From positions 1-64,000 of the forward strand of contig JBAMJV010008435.1 of NCBI GenBank assembly GCA_037951105.1: DNA of 64,000 bases, written 5' to 3'. A program made the translations under genes and the position numbers. Below the pieces are notes generated by a model. It saw only the letters and a program-made list of their open reading frames with translations, made no database searches and was not told the DNA's origin. Positions 1-11,432 of the stretch are shown piece after piece. Numbering within the stretch: the first letter of the stretch is position 1; each line of letters opens with the position of its first letter. This DNA is from Echinarachnius parma (Eukaryota; Echinodermata; Echinoidea; Clypeasteroida; Echinarachniidae).

Positions 1-3000
1 AGCCCGAATATGCTGGCCTTTACTCTCGGACTATGTATTAAAAAATCTCCTTCGGAATGTTTGATGCTCACACATTGGGATCGCACCAACGGAACGCGGT
101 ACGCCGCGAGCTGGCTCTCTGTATTAATTTAAATCGATCGATGATGTACTAGCAGATGGGAGGACCAAAGAGTGTCTAAATTATGTTTGTATACAGAGAG
201 CGAGCGGGGATATGGATTCCCCCAACATGCGGAGCGCACACACAATAATACACACATAGAAGCACGTAGTAACATTCGCATTGACCAAAAGCAGTATGAT
301 TTTATTGAGGCGTGCCCTTGAAAGTTCGGGGGAGGGCTAAATTAGCCGTAGATTATGGTCCTGTATCTGAGTGTGGTATATGAGGGTAATGTTACTGTCG
401 GGGTGTTTTCTGCACAACATCCCCTTTCTAAAAGGTCCCCCCCCCCCCCTCTCAAATTCGTGCACTGAGTAATGAGTGCAAATTACATGATTCACAATAT
501 CACCGACTTACTGTAATTAGTGAAAAAATATGCAATGATATTTGCTTACCTAATTTACAATGTATTTCAACTTCATTATAAAACACGATTATAAAACACG
601 ACTTTTTCAATTCCCCCCCTTTCGACCCTCTCACCCCAAACAGCCCCTAGATCTTACCCCACCCCTCTGCGTTGACCAGTAAGCCCGAAATGCTGGCCTT
701 TACTCTCGGACTATGTATTAAAAAATCTCCTTCGAATGTTTGAAGCTCACACATTGGGATCGCACCAACGGACGCGGTACGCGCGAGCTGGCTCTCTGTA
801 GTAAATTAAATCGATCGATGATGTACTAGCAGATGGGAGGACCAAAGAGTGTCAAATTATGTAGTATACAGAGAGCGAGCGGGGATATGATGAGGGTCGA
901 TTCCCCCAACATGCGGAGCGCACACACAATAATACACACATAGAAGCACGTAGTAACATTCGCATTGACCAAAGCAGTATGATTTATTGAGGCGTGCCCT
1001 TGAAAGTTCGGGGGAGGGCTAAATTAGCCGTAGATTATGGTCCTGTATCTGGGTGTGGTATATGAGGGTAATGTTACTGTCGGGGGTGTTTTCTGCACAA
1101 CATCCCCTTTCTAAAAGGTCCCCCCCCCCCCCCTCTCAAATTCGTGCACTGAGTAATGAGTGCAAATTACATGATTCACATATCACCGACTACTGTAATT
1201 AGTGAAAATATGCAATGATATTTGCTTACCTAATTTACAATGTATTTCAACTTCATTATAAAACACGACTTTTTCAATTCCCCCCCTTTCGACCCTCTCA
1301 CCCCAAACAGCCCCTAGATCTTACCCCACCCCTCTGCGTTGACCAGTAAGCCCGAAATGCTGGCCTTTACTCTCGGACTATGTATTAAAAAATCTCCTTC
1401 GAATGTTTGAAGCTCACACATTGGGATCGCACCAACGGACGCGGTACGCGCGAGCTGGCTCTCTGTATTAAATTAAATCGATCGATGATGTACTAGCAGA
1501 TGGGAGGACCAAAGAGTGTCAAATTATGTAGTATACAGAGAGCGAGCGGGGATATGAGGGTCGATTCCCCCAACATGCGGAGCGCACACACAATAATACA
1601 CACATAGAAGCACGTAGTAACATTCGCATTGACCAAAGCAGTATGATTTATTGAGGCGTGCCCTTGAAAGTTCGGGGGAGGGCTAAATTAGCCGTAGATT
1701 ATGGTCCTGTATCTGAGTGTGGTATATGAGGGTAATGTTACTGTCGGGGGTGTTTTCTGCACAACATCCCCTTTCTAAAAGGTCCCCCCCCCCCTCTCAA
1801 ATTCGTGCACTGAGTAATGAGTGCAAATTACATGATTCACATATCACCGACTACTGTAATTAGTGAAAATATGCAATGATATTTGCTTACCTAATTTACA
1901 ATGTATTTCAACTTCATTATAAAACACGACTTTTTCAATTCCCCCCCTTTCGACCCTCTCACCCCAAACAGCCCCTAGATCTTACCCCACCCCTCTGCGT
2001 TGACCAGTAAGCCCGAAATGCTGGCCTTTACTCTCGGACTATGTATTAAAAAATCTCCTTCGAATGTTTGAAGCTCACACATTGGGATCGCACCAACGGA
2101 CGCGGTACGCGCGAGCTGGCTCTCTGTATTAAATTAAATCGATCGATGATGTACTAGCAGATGGGAGGACCAAAGAGTGTCAAATTATGTAGTATACAGA
2201 GAGCGAGCGGGGATATGATGAGGGTCGATTCCCCAACATGCGGAGCGCACACACAATAATACACACATAGAAGCACGTAGTAACATTCGCATTGACCAAA
2301 GCAGTATGATTTATTGAGGCGTGCCCTTGAAAGTTCGGGGGAGGGCTAAATTAGCCGTAGATTATGGTCCTGTATCTGAGTGTGGTATATGAGGGTAATG
2401 TTACTGTCGGGGGTGTTTTCTGCACAACATCCCCTTTCTAAAAGGTCCCCCCCCCCCCCCTCTCAAATTCGTGCACTGAGTAATGAGTGCAAATTACATG
2501 ATTCACATATCACCGACTACTGTAATTAGTGAAAATATGCAATGATATTTGCTTACCTAATTTACAATGTATTTCAACTTCATTATAAAACACGACTTTT
2601 TTCAATTCCCCCCCTTTCGACCCTCTCACCCCAAACAGCCCCTAGATCTTACCCCACCCCTCTGCGTTGACCAGTAAGCCCGAAATGCTGGCCTTTACTC
2701 TCGGACTATGTATTAAAAAATCTCCTTCGAATGTTTGAAGCTCACACATTGGGATCGCACCAACGGACGCGGTACGCGCGAGCTGGCTCTCTGTAGTAAA
2801 TTAAATCGATCGATGATGTACTAGCAGATGGGAGGACCAAAGAGTGTCAAATTATGTAGTATACAGAGAGCGAGCGGGGATATGATGAGGGTCGATTCCC
2901 CCAACATGCGGAGCGCACACACAATAATACACACATAGAAGCACGTAGTAACATTCGCATTGACCAAAGCAGTATGATTTATTGAGGCGTGCCCTTGAAA

Positions 3001-4683
3001 GTTCGGGGGAGGGCTAAATTAGCCGTAGATTATGGTCCTGTATCTGGGTGTGGTATATGAGGGTAATGTTACTGTCGGGGGTGTTTTCTGCACAACATCC
3101 CCTTTCTAAAAGGTCCCCCCCCCCCCCCCCCCTCTCAAATTCGTGCACTGAGTAATGAGTGCAAATTACATGATTCACATATCACCGACTACTGTAATTA
3201 GTGAAAATATGCAATGATATTTGCTTACCTAATTTACAATGTATTTCAACTTCATTATAAAACACGACTTTTTCAATTCCCCCCTTTCGACCCTCTCACC
3301 CCAAACAGCCCCTAGATCTTACCCCACCCCTCTGCGTTGACCAGTAAGCCCGAAATGCTGGCCTTTACTCTCGGACTATGTATTAAAAAATCTCCTTCGA
3401 ATGTTTGAAGCTCACACATTGGGATCGCACCAACGGACGCGGTACGCGCGAGCTGGCTCTCTGTATTAAATTAAATCGATCGATGATGTACTAGCAGATG
3501 GGAGGACCAAAGAGTGTCAAATTATGTAGTATACAGAGAGCGAGCGGGGATATGATGAGGGTCGATTCCCCCAACATGCGGAGCGCACACACAATAATAC
3601 ACACATAGAAGCACGTAGTAACATTCGCATTGACCAAAGCAGTATGATTTATTGAGGCGTGCCCTTGAAAGTTCGGGGGAGGGCTAAATTAGCCGTAGAT
3701 TATGGTCCTGTATCTGAGTGTGGTATATGAGGGTAATGTTACTGTCGGGGGTGTTTTCTGCACAACATCCCCTTTCTAAAAGGTCCCCCCCCCCCCTCTC
3801 AAATTCGTGCACTGAGTAATGAGTGCAAATTACATGATTCACATATCACCGACTACTGTAATTAGTGAAAATATGCAATGATATTTGCTTACCTAATTTA
3901 CAATGTATTTCAACTTCATTATAAAACACGACTTTTTCAATTCCCCCCCTTTCGACCCTCTCACCCCAAACAGCCCCTAGATCTTACCCCACCCCTCTGC
4001 GTTGACCAGTAAGCCCGAAATGCTGGCCTTTACTCTCGGACTATGTATTAAAAAATCTCCTTCGAATGTTTGAAGCTCACACATTGGGATCGCACCAACG
4101 GACGCGGTACGCGCGAGCTGGCTCTCTGTATTAAATTAAATCGATCGATGATGTACTAGCAGATGGGAGGACCAAAGAGTGTCAAATTATGTAGTATACA
4201 GAGAGCGAGCGGGGATATGATGAGGGTCGATTCCCCCAACATGCGGAGCGCACACACAATAATACACACATAGAAGCACGTAGTAACATTCGCATTGACC
4301 AAAGCAGTATGATTTATTGAGGCGTGCCCTTGAAAGTTCGGGGGAGGGCTAAATTAGCCGTAGATTATGGTCCTGTATCTGAGTGTGGTATATGAGGGTA
4401 ATGTTACTGTCGGGGGTGTTTTCTGCACAACATCCCCTTTCTAAAAGGTCCCCCCCCCCCCCCCCCCCTCTCAAATTCGTGCACTGAGTAATGAGTGCAA
4501 ATTACATGATTCACATATCACCGACTACTGTAATTAGTGAAAATATGCAATGATATTTGCTTACCTAATTTACAATGTATTTCAACTTCATTATAAAACA
4601 CGACTTTTTCAATTCCCCCCCTTTCGACCCTCTCACCCCAAACAGCCCCTAGATCTTACCCCACCCCTCTGCGTTGACCAGTA
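1..4683. repeat. Satellite array, seven copies of a ~667-bp unit
   Basis: Units start near 1, 682, 1349, 2010, 2677, 3347 and 4012; the array ends sharply at 4683 and continues off the left edge. Each unit carries an ATCGATCGAT palindrome, a poly-C run of variable length (about 11 to 19 C), and a second C-rich block (CCCCCCCTTTCGACCC). Copies 2-7 are nearly identical; copy 1 has many single-base indels. No 5S rRNA, snRNA or histone sequence and no long ORF was recognised in the unit, so it looks like noncoding satellite DNA. Most of the length variation comes from the poly-C run. Confidence 0.95.
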
Positions 4684-5409
4684 AGCCAGTAACCCAGCCT
4701 TACGCACAGATAAACACATTATAATGCCTTGGAACCAGACTATAAGCACTGTATAATATTGACGAGGAGGTAGAATATGGGACCTTTTCACACCATCCAT
4801 ACTTACACACCAAGCCCACATGGTCAATAACGTATAGTGTTCGCCTTTAATACAAACCTTGGGTTCACATTAAATGCCACTATAATGCCAGTGTCCCTTT
4901 CCCTTTACAGGGAGCTGGATTTTAATACGTTACTTCGAATCATCGATCGAAGACGCAGACAATTGTGTGTCCATAGACAACACATAGACTACAGAGTACT
5001 CTCCGGACGGAATCCGACCATAAATCGAGCTCTCTGATTGGCGAACAATGAAGAAATGAAGACTGTACTACCACACAGCCGATTTTATACACGCGACATA
5101 CACAAGCAAAGCACGTCAAATGTGTGGGTTCGAAGGCTGCTCGTATTACTGCTGATACATACACACATAAACACAGGCACCATAACACGTATCAATGTGC
5201 ACTTCGAAGAGATTTTGTAACTTACTTCGATCTAGTTTTCGATCGATGATATATGTCACCGGAGGCCCGTCATACAGGCATGGCTGGAATGGCGAGTATT
5301 TGATCACCATACAGGCAGTAGATGACACCGTATCTCTCCGATAGGGCTATACCTATAATATCTGTAGAATTATAATACACATTGAGGGAAGCTTAGATAT
5401 AGGCTGGAA
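4684..5409. other. Unique AT-rich stretch, no gene seen
   Basis: The sequence between the satellite array and the first MITE contains only short ORFs of 60-82 codons in conflicting frames, with no recognisable domain or splice-bounded exon. Confidence 0.5.
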
Positions 5410-5413
5410 TTAA

Positions 5414-5787
5414 AGGGATCTAGTCACTTTGTTGAGAAGTGCGAAAAGTGATAAGTGATTAATAACATGTGTATTGGTGTGATCTGTCCACAAAGTAATG
5501 TGTGAAAATTTCACATTAATTGGATGTTTTTTGGTAGAGAAATGAGCAAAAATGCAAAGTGATATTCACGAACTCATTTCACTTACTTTGTACACGGCTT
5601 AAATTATCCCGTAGACATTTTAACATCTGACCACTTCAATCGTAAATATCTTTTGAACGAAATAGAAATTTGAAAAAACGAAATCTGTTCCTTGCTTGTA
5701 TTGTCGGAATATGACAATGTATGAGAGAACCATTAGAGAGAGTTCCAGGTAAGTTTTGAGGAATTGGACAATGTTTACTAAGTCCCT
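5414..5787. mobile_element. TTAA-flanked MITE (family shared with 58199-58527)
   Basis: The element begins AGGGATCTAGTCAC, ends ACTAAGTCCCT and is flanked by TTAA at 5410-5413 and 5788-5791. It is related along its length to the copy at 58199-58527. It has no coding capacity. The TTAA duplication suggests mobilisation by a piggyBac-type transposase; that assignment is inferred from the target site only. Confidence 0.75.
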
Positions 5788-5791
5788 TTAA

Positions 5792-6349
5792 AGGACAATG
5801 AAATCCAGACAAATTGTTGTATGCACTATAAGACACTAAATATAATGAATAGTCTCTGAAAATTTGAGCACAATCGGTCAAGAAATAAGAAAACTATGGC
5901 TCTTTGAAAAGAGCCATGTATTTCTTCGAGTGACTCAAATTGGCAACGCACTCTGGCAAAATTGTGGACAACTCCCCATACATTTTGTACACAAAATTTC
6001 AGTCTTGTTCAATTTTCTCAAAATTTATGTTTACCCTTAGTTCGAGTTCAACATATGTTTTGTAGAATGATTTTATACATAACATATCATAGGTTGGGGG
6101 AATGGAAAAATGTGACTATGAAGAAAACTGTAAAAATGGGAACATTTGTGTACAAAACATATGGGGAGTTGTCCACACACTTATCAGAGTGCGTTGCCCA
6201 GTTTGAGTTCCCCATAGGAATAAATGGACATCTTCAAAGAGCCGTAGTTTTCTTGTTTCTTACCCGATTATGCTCTAACTTTCAGAGATTATTCTTCTTA
6301 ATCTGTTCAAGACTATGAAAGCAACATTTTGCTTGGGTTTCATTGCCCT
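5792..6349. mobile_element. TTAA-flanked foldback MITE abutting the previous one
   Basis: The ends are AGGACAATGAAATCC and its imperfect inverse at 6320-6349, flanked by TTAA (5788-5791, shared with the neighbouring MITE, and 6350-6353). The arms form a long imperfect inverted repeat, for example AGTTGTCCAC near 6166 against GTGGACAACT near 5963. A diverged piece of the same family lies at 30309-30580. The short ORFs inside it are repeat-derived. Confidence 0.7.
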
Positions 6350-6480
6350 TTAATAAGGCGGTTAATGAAAATCGTGATTCACAAACGAGGTTTATTGTAA
6401 CATATATGGTGGTCTGCATAAACCTTCTTTTTGAATTCCAGCCAGTATGTATTTAAGTGAATCACCATTATTAGCATCAT

Positions 6481-6543
6481 CATAAATAAATAAATAACAA
6501 CAATAACACCGATAACAAAAACAACAACAACAACACCACCACC

Positions 6544-6584
<41 letters not shown>

Positions 6585-6586
6585 AC
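6481..6586. repeat. AAC/GTT trinucleotide microsatellite
   Basis: A run of ACAACAACA with ACC interruptions lies just downstream, on the minus strand, of the donor site of the exon at 6609-6836. Minus-strand ORFs with polyvaline or polyleucine are translations of this repeat, not protein. Confidence 0.85.
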
Positions 6587-6608
6587 GACGACTTCCCATC
6601 ACTTTTAC

Positions 6609-6836
6609 CGTCATTATAAAAAATCGCCCGGCGGGAATCGCCTGTCGTATCCCCCAAGGATTGGCGTATGATGTCATTATCGCTCCTAAGCCAGTAGACC
6701 TTCTGCTCAATGGTGTGAAAGGATAGATCCTGGGGTTCATCCGTTGTACGCACGTATGCAGTAGGCTGTTGATCCAATGAGTCGAGAGAAGCGCCATAGA
6801 TTCTTTCCCCGTCTACGAAGAGCATCATATTGGGAG
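6609..6836 (-). CDS. Exon with LDL-receptor class B (YWTD-type) sequence
   Basis: This 228-bp (76-codon) internal exon has a TTAACAG acceptor ending at 6837 and a donor reading GACG/GTAAAAGT at 6608. Both borders are phase 1. The translation contains MMLFVDGERIY followed about 35 residues later by KVYWLRSDNDIIRQSLGD. This is the strand pattern of LDL-receptor class B beta-propeller blades (L-F-x-D-G-x-x-I, then Y-W-x-x-D-x-x-x-I). Only about two blades are encoded; the rest of a six-bladed propeller would need further exons, not seen in the 6.6 kb to the left, which is mostly repeat. The phase matches the mucin-like exon at 7881-8888, so splicing between them keeps frame. By family knowledge this would be an extracellular binding domain of a membrane or secreted protein. 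Confidence is good that this is coding and moderate for the gene model. Confidence 0.65.
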
Positions 6837-7018
6837 CTGTTAAAGATTAATATTAAAAAAAAAAATACAACATTTATCAAACAAACAGATAAATAATGTT
6901 GTTATTACGAAATGAGATGAGGAGGTCTTTGTATCCGGAGTATAATCGCGTAACAACAGCCATGGAAATATAAGGGAACCAAATTCACTGAGTGTACCCC
7001 TGAAACATACGTGCTCCC

Positions 7019-7218
7019 CAGGGGCGGATCTAGCTTTTTGCTAAGGGGGGGGGGGGAGGGGGGGGGGGGGGTTGACCCAATGACGATGCGGATACTGTGT
7101 GGGTCTGGACACATGATGGCGTTTTTCTATGCACATCACATTTTCACTTGGCAGCCCAGGGGGTGGGGGGGGGGGGGGGGGGGTTAACCCCCCCCCCCCC
7201 CCCGTAGATCCGCCACTG
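7019..7218. mobile_element. hAT-like MITE with long G runs
   Basis: The terminal inverted repeats are CAGGGGCGGATCTAG and its partner GTAGATCCGCCACTG. The interior is G-rich on the left and C-rich on the right, with runs longer than ten. Its ends match the element at 47859-48202. The flanks share CTCCC but no clean 8-bp duplication. It sits in the intron between the YWTD and mucin exons. Confidence 0.65.
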
Positions 7219-7880
7219 CTCCCGACCATGCAATCATTTTAGTCTGGACGGCATTTAATGAAACATGAAAGATTTTACAGTTTGATGGGGGGAAAATTGG
7301 CTTCCCTCATTTATTTTGATAATTGTGATGCTTTTAGGTGTTATTTCCCCTTGATTTCATTGAGTGTTGTTATCAGATTGTTACTTGTTCATTTTAATTG
7401 TTTCTTTCTAAACTTTAAACACGGCAAGAGATGTGAGCCATCATTTCGAAAAGCCGCCGACTTTCCTGAAGACAAGAGTGGAAAGAGAGTTTTAGAACAT
7501 AATGACATGTTGTAGAACTTTACGACAATATCGACACAGTCGCTTATATACGACTAAGGGCTGCAAATATTTTTTTTTATTTCGATCACTTTGGTAGATT
7601 CTGGTCAATCGGGTACTTAATGGAGTAATTCATAGATTTGTCTACCGAGTGTGTTCCAATTTTAATTGATGATCCTACATTCTCATTAACTTGTACCTTC
7701 CAAGTTTCCCTCAATAATGTATTATGTCGCAAGAAAATCGTCGTGCAACATTAAAAAAAATGTTTTGTTGTCGTACGAGAATCTTACAATTGCTGTATGA
7801 CTATCGTGCACTACTTGTAGGACTACCGAAGGACATTCCAGAAATGAGCTTTTCTAAGAAGAAAAAATAAGGATAATTAC
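7219..7880. other. Intron-like sequence between two exons
   Basis: AT-rich sequence without recognised exons. The 85-codon plus-strand ORF at 7258-7515 has no recognisable domain and is probably chance. Confidence 0.5.
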
Positions 7881-8888
7881 CTGGTCGTTGATATGGTTCG
7901 ACTGTTGTTGTTGCTGGTGCTGTTGCATTCCGCGCTGTTCCTGCGGGATAATCCATGGTTGCATTGAGGTATTCGGCTGCTGTTGCTGCTTGTGTTGTAG
8001 CAATCCCCGTGGTTCCTTCTGGAACTTCCAGGGTTGCATTGAGTTCTCCGGGTGTTTTTGCGATCTCCGATGTTCCTGCTAGAGCTTCCAGCGTTGCATT
8101 GAGGTCCTCGGGTGTTGTTGCGATCTCTGGTGTTCCTGTAAGAGCTTCCAGCGTTGCATTGAGGTCTCCGGGTGTTGTTGCAATATCTGATGTCCCTGCT
8201 AGAGCTTCCAGCGTTGCGTTGAGGTCTCCGGGTGTTGTTGCGATCTCTGATGTTCCTGCTAGAGCTTCCAGCGTTGCGTTGAGGTCTCCGGGCGTTGTTG
8301 CGATCTCTGATGTTCCTACTAGAGCTTCCAACGTTGCGTTGAGGTCTCCGGGTGATTTTGCGATCTCTGATGTTCCTGCTAGAGCTTCCAGCGTTGCATT
8401 GAGGTCTCCGGGTGTTGTTGCGATCTCTGATGTTCCTGCTAGAGCTTCCAGCGTTGCGTTGAGTTCTCCGGGTGTTGTTGCGATCTCTGATGTTCCTGCT
8501 AGAGTTTTCTGAGTTACATTGGGGTCTCTGGGTGTTGTTGATGGTGTTGTTGCAACCCCCGCTGTTTCTGCCGGAGTAGCGTCCAGCGTCGAATTGGGGT
8601 CTACGGGTGATGTTGCATACCCCGTTGCTCCTGCGGGAGCTTCCAGCGTTGCATTGAGGTCTCCGGGTGCTGTTGGGGCAGGTACAGTTGTATATGGTGT
8701 TAATGGCATGGATGATGTAATCCCTGCGTTGGTGGTTGAGCTTGCTTTCTCTGTTTGCGTTGTTGCTCTTGCTGTTGGTGGCGCCGCGGCCGATGAGGCG
8801 CTTGTTGGTGCTGTTTTTGTTGTTGTTGTTTCTGGACGTAGAGAGGTCATTTGTCCCTCTGTCGTATGATGGTCCGTTGAGTTATCAT
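7881..8888 (-). CDS. Exon encoding mucin-like Thr/Ala-rich N-glycosylated repeats
   Basis: A large 1008-bp (336-codon) internal exon runs from acceptor TTTCACAG (ending 8889) to donor CGACCAG/GTAATTATCC (GT at 7880-7879). Both junctions are phase 1. The first ~80 residues are rich in Thr, Ser, Ala and Pro. They are followed by about a dozen 20-residue repeats of the type PGDLNATLEALAGTSEIATT; the central copies are 60 bp and nearly identical. Almost every repeat holds an N-x-T sequon (NAT, NST, NVT), so heavy N-glycosylation is expected in addition to mucin-type O-glycans. A rigid extracellular stalk or mucus-type spacer is the likely role. An ORF extends past both splice sites (7801-8946), but the hydrophobic codons outside are probably intron. 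Joining to 6609-6836 and 9386-9550 keeps frame. No orthologue is recognised. The 60-bp repeats are likely to vary in number. Confidence 0.7.
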
Positions 8889-8978
8889 CTGTGAAATTTG
8901 AAAAGTATAAACCATACAAACGTTTGATAAACAAAATAGCAAACACTGAACTTTTCTTAATCAGAAGTACAGTTTATC

Positions 8979-9365
8979 TTTAGTCAGTGGCGTAGCTACT
9001 GGGGGGGGGGGGGGGGGGGGGGTAGCATGTGCCCCCAATATTTTGAGAACATCAATAACAAACATAAAGGTAAATATTTCTGTGGAAAATAAGAAACAAA
9101 TAAGGTGCGCCCCAAATAATTTTCGAGCCCCATAACATTATAATACATTGATAAATAGATCATCTACTTCTTCTTCTTCTTCACCATCACCATCATCATC
9201 TTCTTCGTCGTCTTAATCACCATTTCCGTCGTCCTCATCAACAACAACACCCTCAACATTATTATTGTCGTCATCACTATCATCATCACCATGATCACCG
9301 TGCCCCGTTATCGTGGTTTTTATTTTGCCCTCGTAATCTTCAGTACGGTTCGATCAAGATCTTAA
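8979..9365. repeat. G-run element fragment and CTT/CAT simple repeats
   Basis: CAGTGGCGTAGCTACT followed by a run of about 20 G at 8990-9022 is the left end of a hAT-like G-run element. No matching right end was found. From 9168 to 9290 there are interspersed TTC, CAT and CAA trinucleotide repeats. Confidence 0.6.
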
Positions 9366-9385
9366 TCATAAGCCATCGTTATTAC

Positions 9386-9550
9386 CACGTGGTGCGCAGA
9401 ACAGCTGCTGACCTTGGAACCCGGGTATTGCGGGCGGGTTGACCATGGGACGCGGGAACATCTCGGTAACCGATCCGTCAGGGTGTCGGATCGGCCTGCA
9501 GGGGTTGGGCGTCACCGTCTCACCCCGTGGCCTGCTGTAGGTACCGTGTC
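9386..9550 (-). CDS. Putative extracellular exon upstream of the mucin-like exon
   Basis: This GC-rich island lies in AT-rich DNA and has an open minus-strand frame ending at donor CACGTG/GTAATAAC (GT at 9385-9384), phase 1. With the acceptor CCAGAG (exon start 9550) the exon is 165 bp with phase-1 borders on both sides, matching the mucin exon. Alternative acceptors would start it at 9552 or 9569 (phase 0). The peptide includes HGTYSRPRGETV, two cysteines (NPCRP and LFCAP) and a proline-rich middle; I do not recognise a domain. Its composition, frame and phase compatibility with 7881-8888 suggest the same gene. The upstream acceptor lacks a strong polypyrimidine tract, so the 5' border is uncertain. 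Confidence 0.5.
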
Positions 9551-10256
9551 CTCTGGTAGCAGACAATGCCTGTGTCAGCCCCCATATGTATGCTACATGA
9601 TATCGAAGAAAAAACATACTCTAACATTAAGGTCCGAATTCTCATCAGTTGCACAACTTAAGTCCGGACTAACATGACAGAACTTAACAGTAACCACACA
9701 CATTGAATTTGTTTGTTTGTTTTTATTTTCGTTTAAACAAATCAACCTCAAACAATACAGGAATATTAAAATGCACAAACAAAATGTAAATAAGCAAGAA
9801 CATTATAAATAAAAGCAGAGTAGAAATGATAACTATGATAACGAATGAGGAAATTACGGCTGGATAACCAATAATTTCACTAGCCAATTGATGGTTGTCA
9901 TGTGCTACCGGAGATATTCTTATTGTTTCTTTGCGATATCCAATCAATTCCTCTAGTTAACACATCAAGGCAAAGGGGCGCTTCACATTCTAGGCGCAGT
10001 ATAAATGGTCACAATTAACATTATGTCCTGGATGATCCAGGACGCAATATCACTGGTGACTGGTTATAATATGACTGGAATGTCAAGAAACACTTTGTCT
10101 GCATGCCTTTGCAGATGAATCTGCATTGATAATGGAGACACACGGCTAGTCAATTTCACAGATGCGGCATGATTCAAACAGTTACTGGAGACTTATTTTT
10201 TTCTAGCCTGGGCTATAGTTGTGCTGCTGATGATAATATACATGCATGTGTAAATA

Positions 10257-11340
10257 CCGTATGTCCCAAAATTATTTACAACGGGACTTTCTGCAACGAT
10301 AACTTTAAAGATAGTAGATCAATCAGAATGATATTTCAGGGTATGAAACTTATTACCTACATGAAACAGCTTATTACCTACATCTTGCAGAAAACCTTAT
10401 TCGATTTGTTTCGGTTGTCATGGAGAATTGGGGATCTTTGTAAATCATATCATGGGTCCTTTTCTTCCAAGTTTGACACCTGGATGCTCTTGGCACCCAT
10501 ATGAATGGAAATACCGTTGGTCCCCCAAAAAATACAATCGGACTTTCTGCAACGATAACTTAAAAGATAGCAGATCAATCATAATGCTTTTTCAGGGTAT
10601 GAAACTATAACTTATTACCTACATCTTGCAGAAAACCCTATTTGATTTGCTTCAGTGGTCATGGAGAATGGGGATCTTTATAAATCATGTCAGATGTCCC
10701 TTCCCTCCAGGTTTGGTAGGAAGACGCGTTGTTCATTGTGTTCACGCCTTACATACTAAGTTGTTCATTGTGTTCTCGCACAAAAATATCTTTTGAGAAA
10801 GTAATTTCTTGTTTCCTGCATATTCAACTAACGAAATAAATAATGAATGAAATGAAGTAAAAGGGAATCATATTTCCGAGTTTCGCAAACATTAGTAAGG
10901 TGTGAACATTAATGATTAAAGAGAAAATTAAATCATTAACTCATGGAAGACTTGATTTGAGCTCTTCCTCCTTTTTGGCTTTCATTATTTTGTTCACATC
11001 CTTCAACAACAAACCCTCACACGAGTACACACCATTGATATAAAGGTATGCACACAATTTGAATTAATTCGTTAGTTGCCCTGGCAGTTGTGAGCAAAAT
11101 ATTTCCATTTATGTGGGTGCCAAGAGCATCCAAGTGTCAAACTTGGAAGAAACGGACCCATGACATTATTTACAAAGATCCCCAATTCTCCATGACCACT
11201 GAAGCAAATCGAATAGGGTTTTCTGCAAAATGTAGGTAATAAGTTATAGTTTCATACCCTGAAATATCATTCTGATTGATCTACTATCTTTAAAGTTATC
11301 GTTGCAGAAATCCCGTTGCAATTGATTTTGGGACATACGG
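10257..11340. mobile_element. Long foldback element with TA duplication
   Basis: The ends CCGTATGTCCCAAAA and TTTTGGGACATACGG are flanked by TA at 10255-10256 and 11341-11342. The left arm is present twice in direct orientation (from 10257 and again from about 10515, starting ACCGTTGGTCCC). The right arm at about 11105-11340 is the inverse. Shared blocks include CTGCAACGATAACTT and GGGTATGAAAC. No transposase was seen; the TA target suggests Tc1/mariner-type mobilisation. Confidence 0.7.
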
Positions 11341-11432
11341 TACAGGGTTTAATTTTTACCCATGCCTGCGTATTTGGATGAACATGAGGCGTCGCATATC
11401 TCCGTACCTAAAGCCTAAATCCGTATGTTTAA

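Noticed and set aside
880-900. GGGTCGATTCCCC in each satellite unit as a possible tRNA B-box
   Set aside because: The T-loop does not match (GTCGATT), no A-box lies at the right distance and no tRNA fold was found.
1-4683. CRISPR-like or rDNA-type array
   Set aside because: The units are contiguous without unique spacers, contain no rRNA or snRNA sequence, and the genome is eukaryotic.
7955-8512. 185-codon plus-strand ORF of repeated VALRSPGVVAISDV units
   Set aside because: It is the antisense reading of the 60-bp repeats in the mucin-like exon, which has splice borders and sequons on the minus strand.
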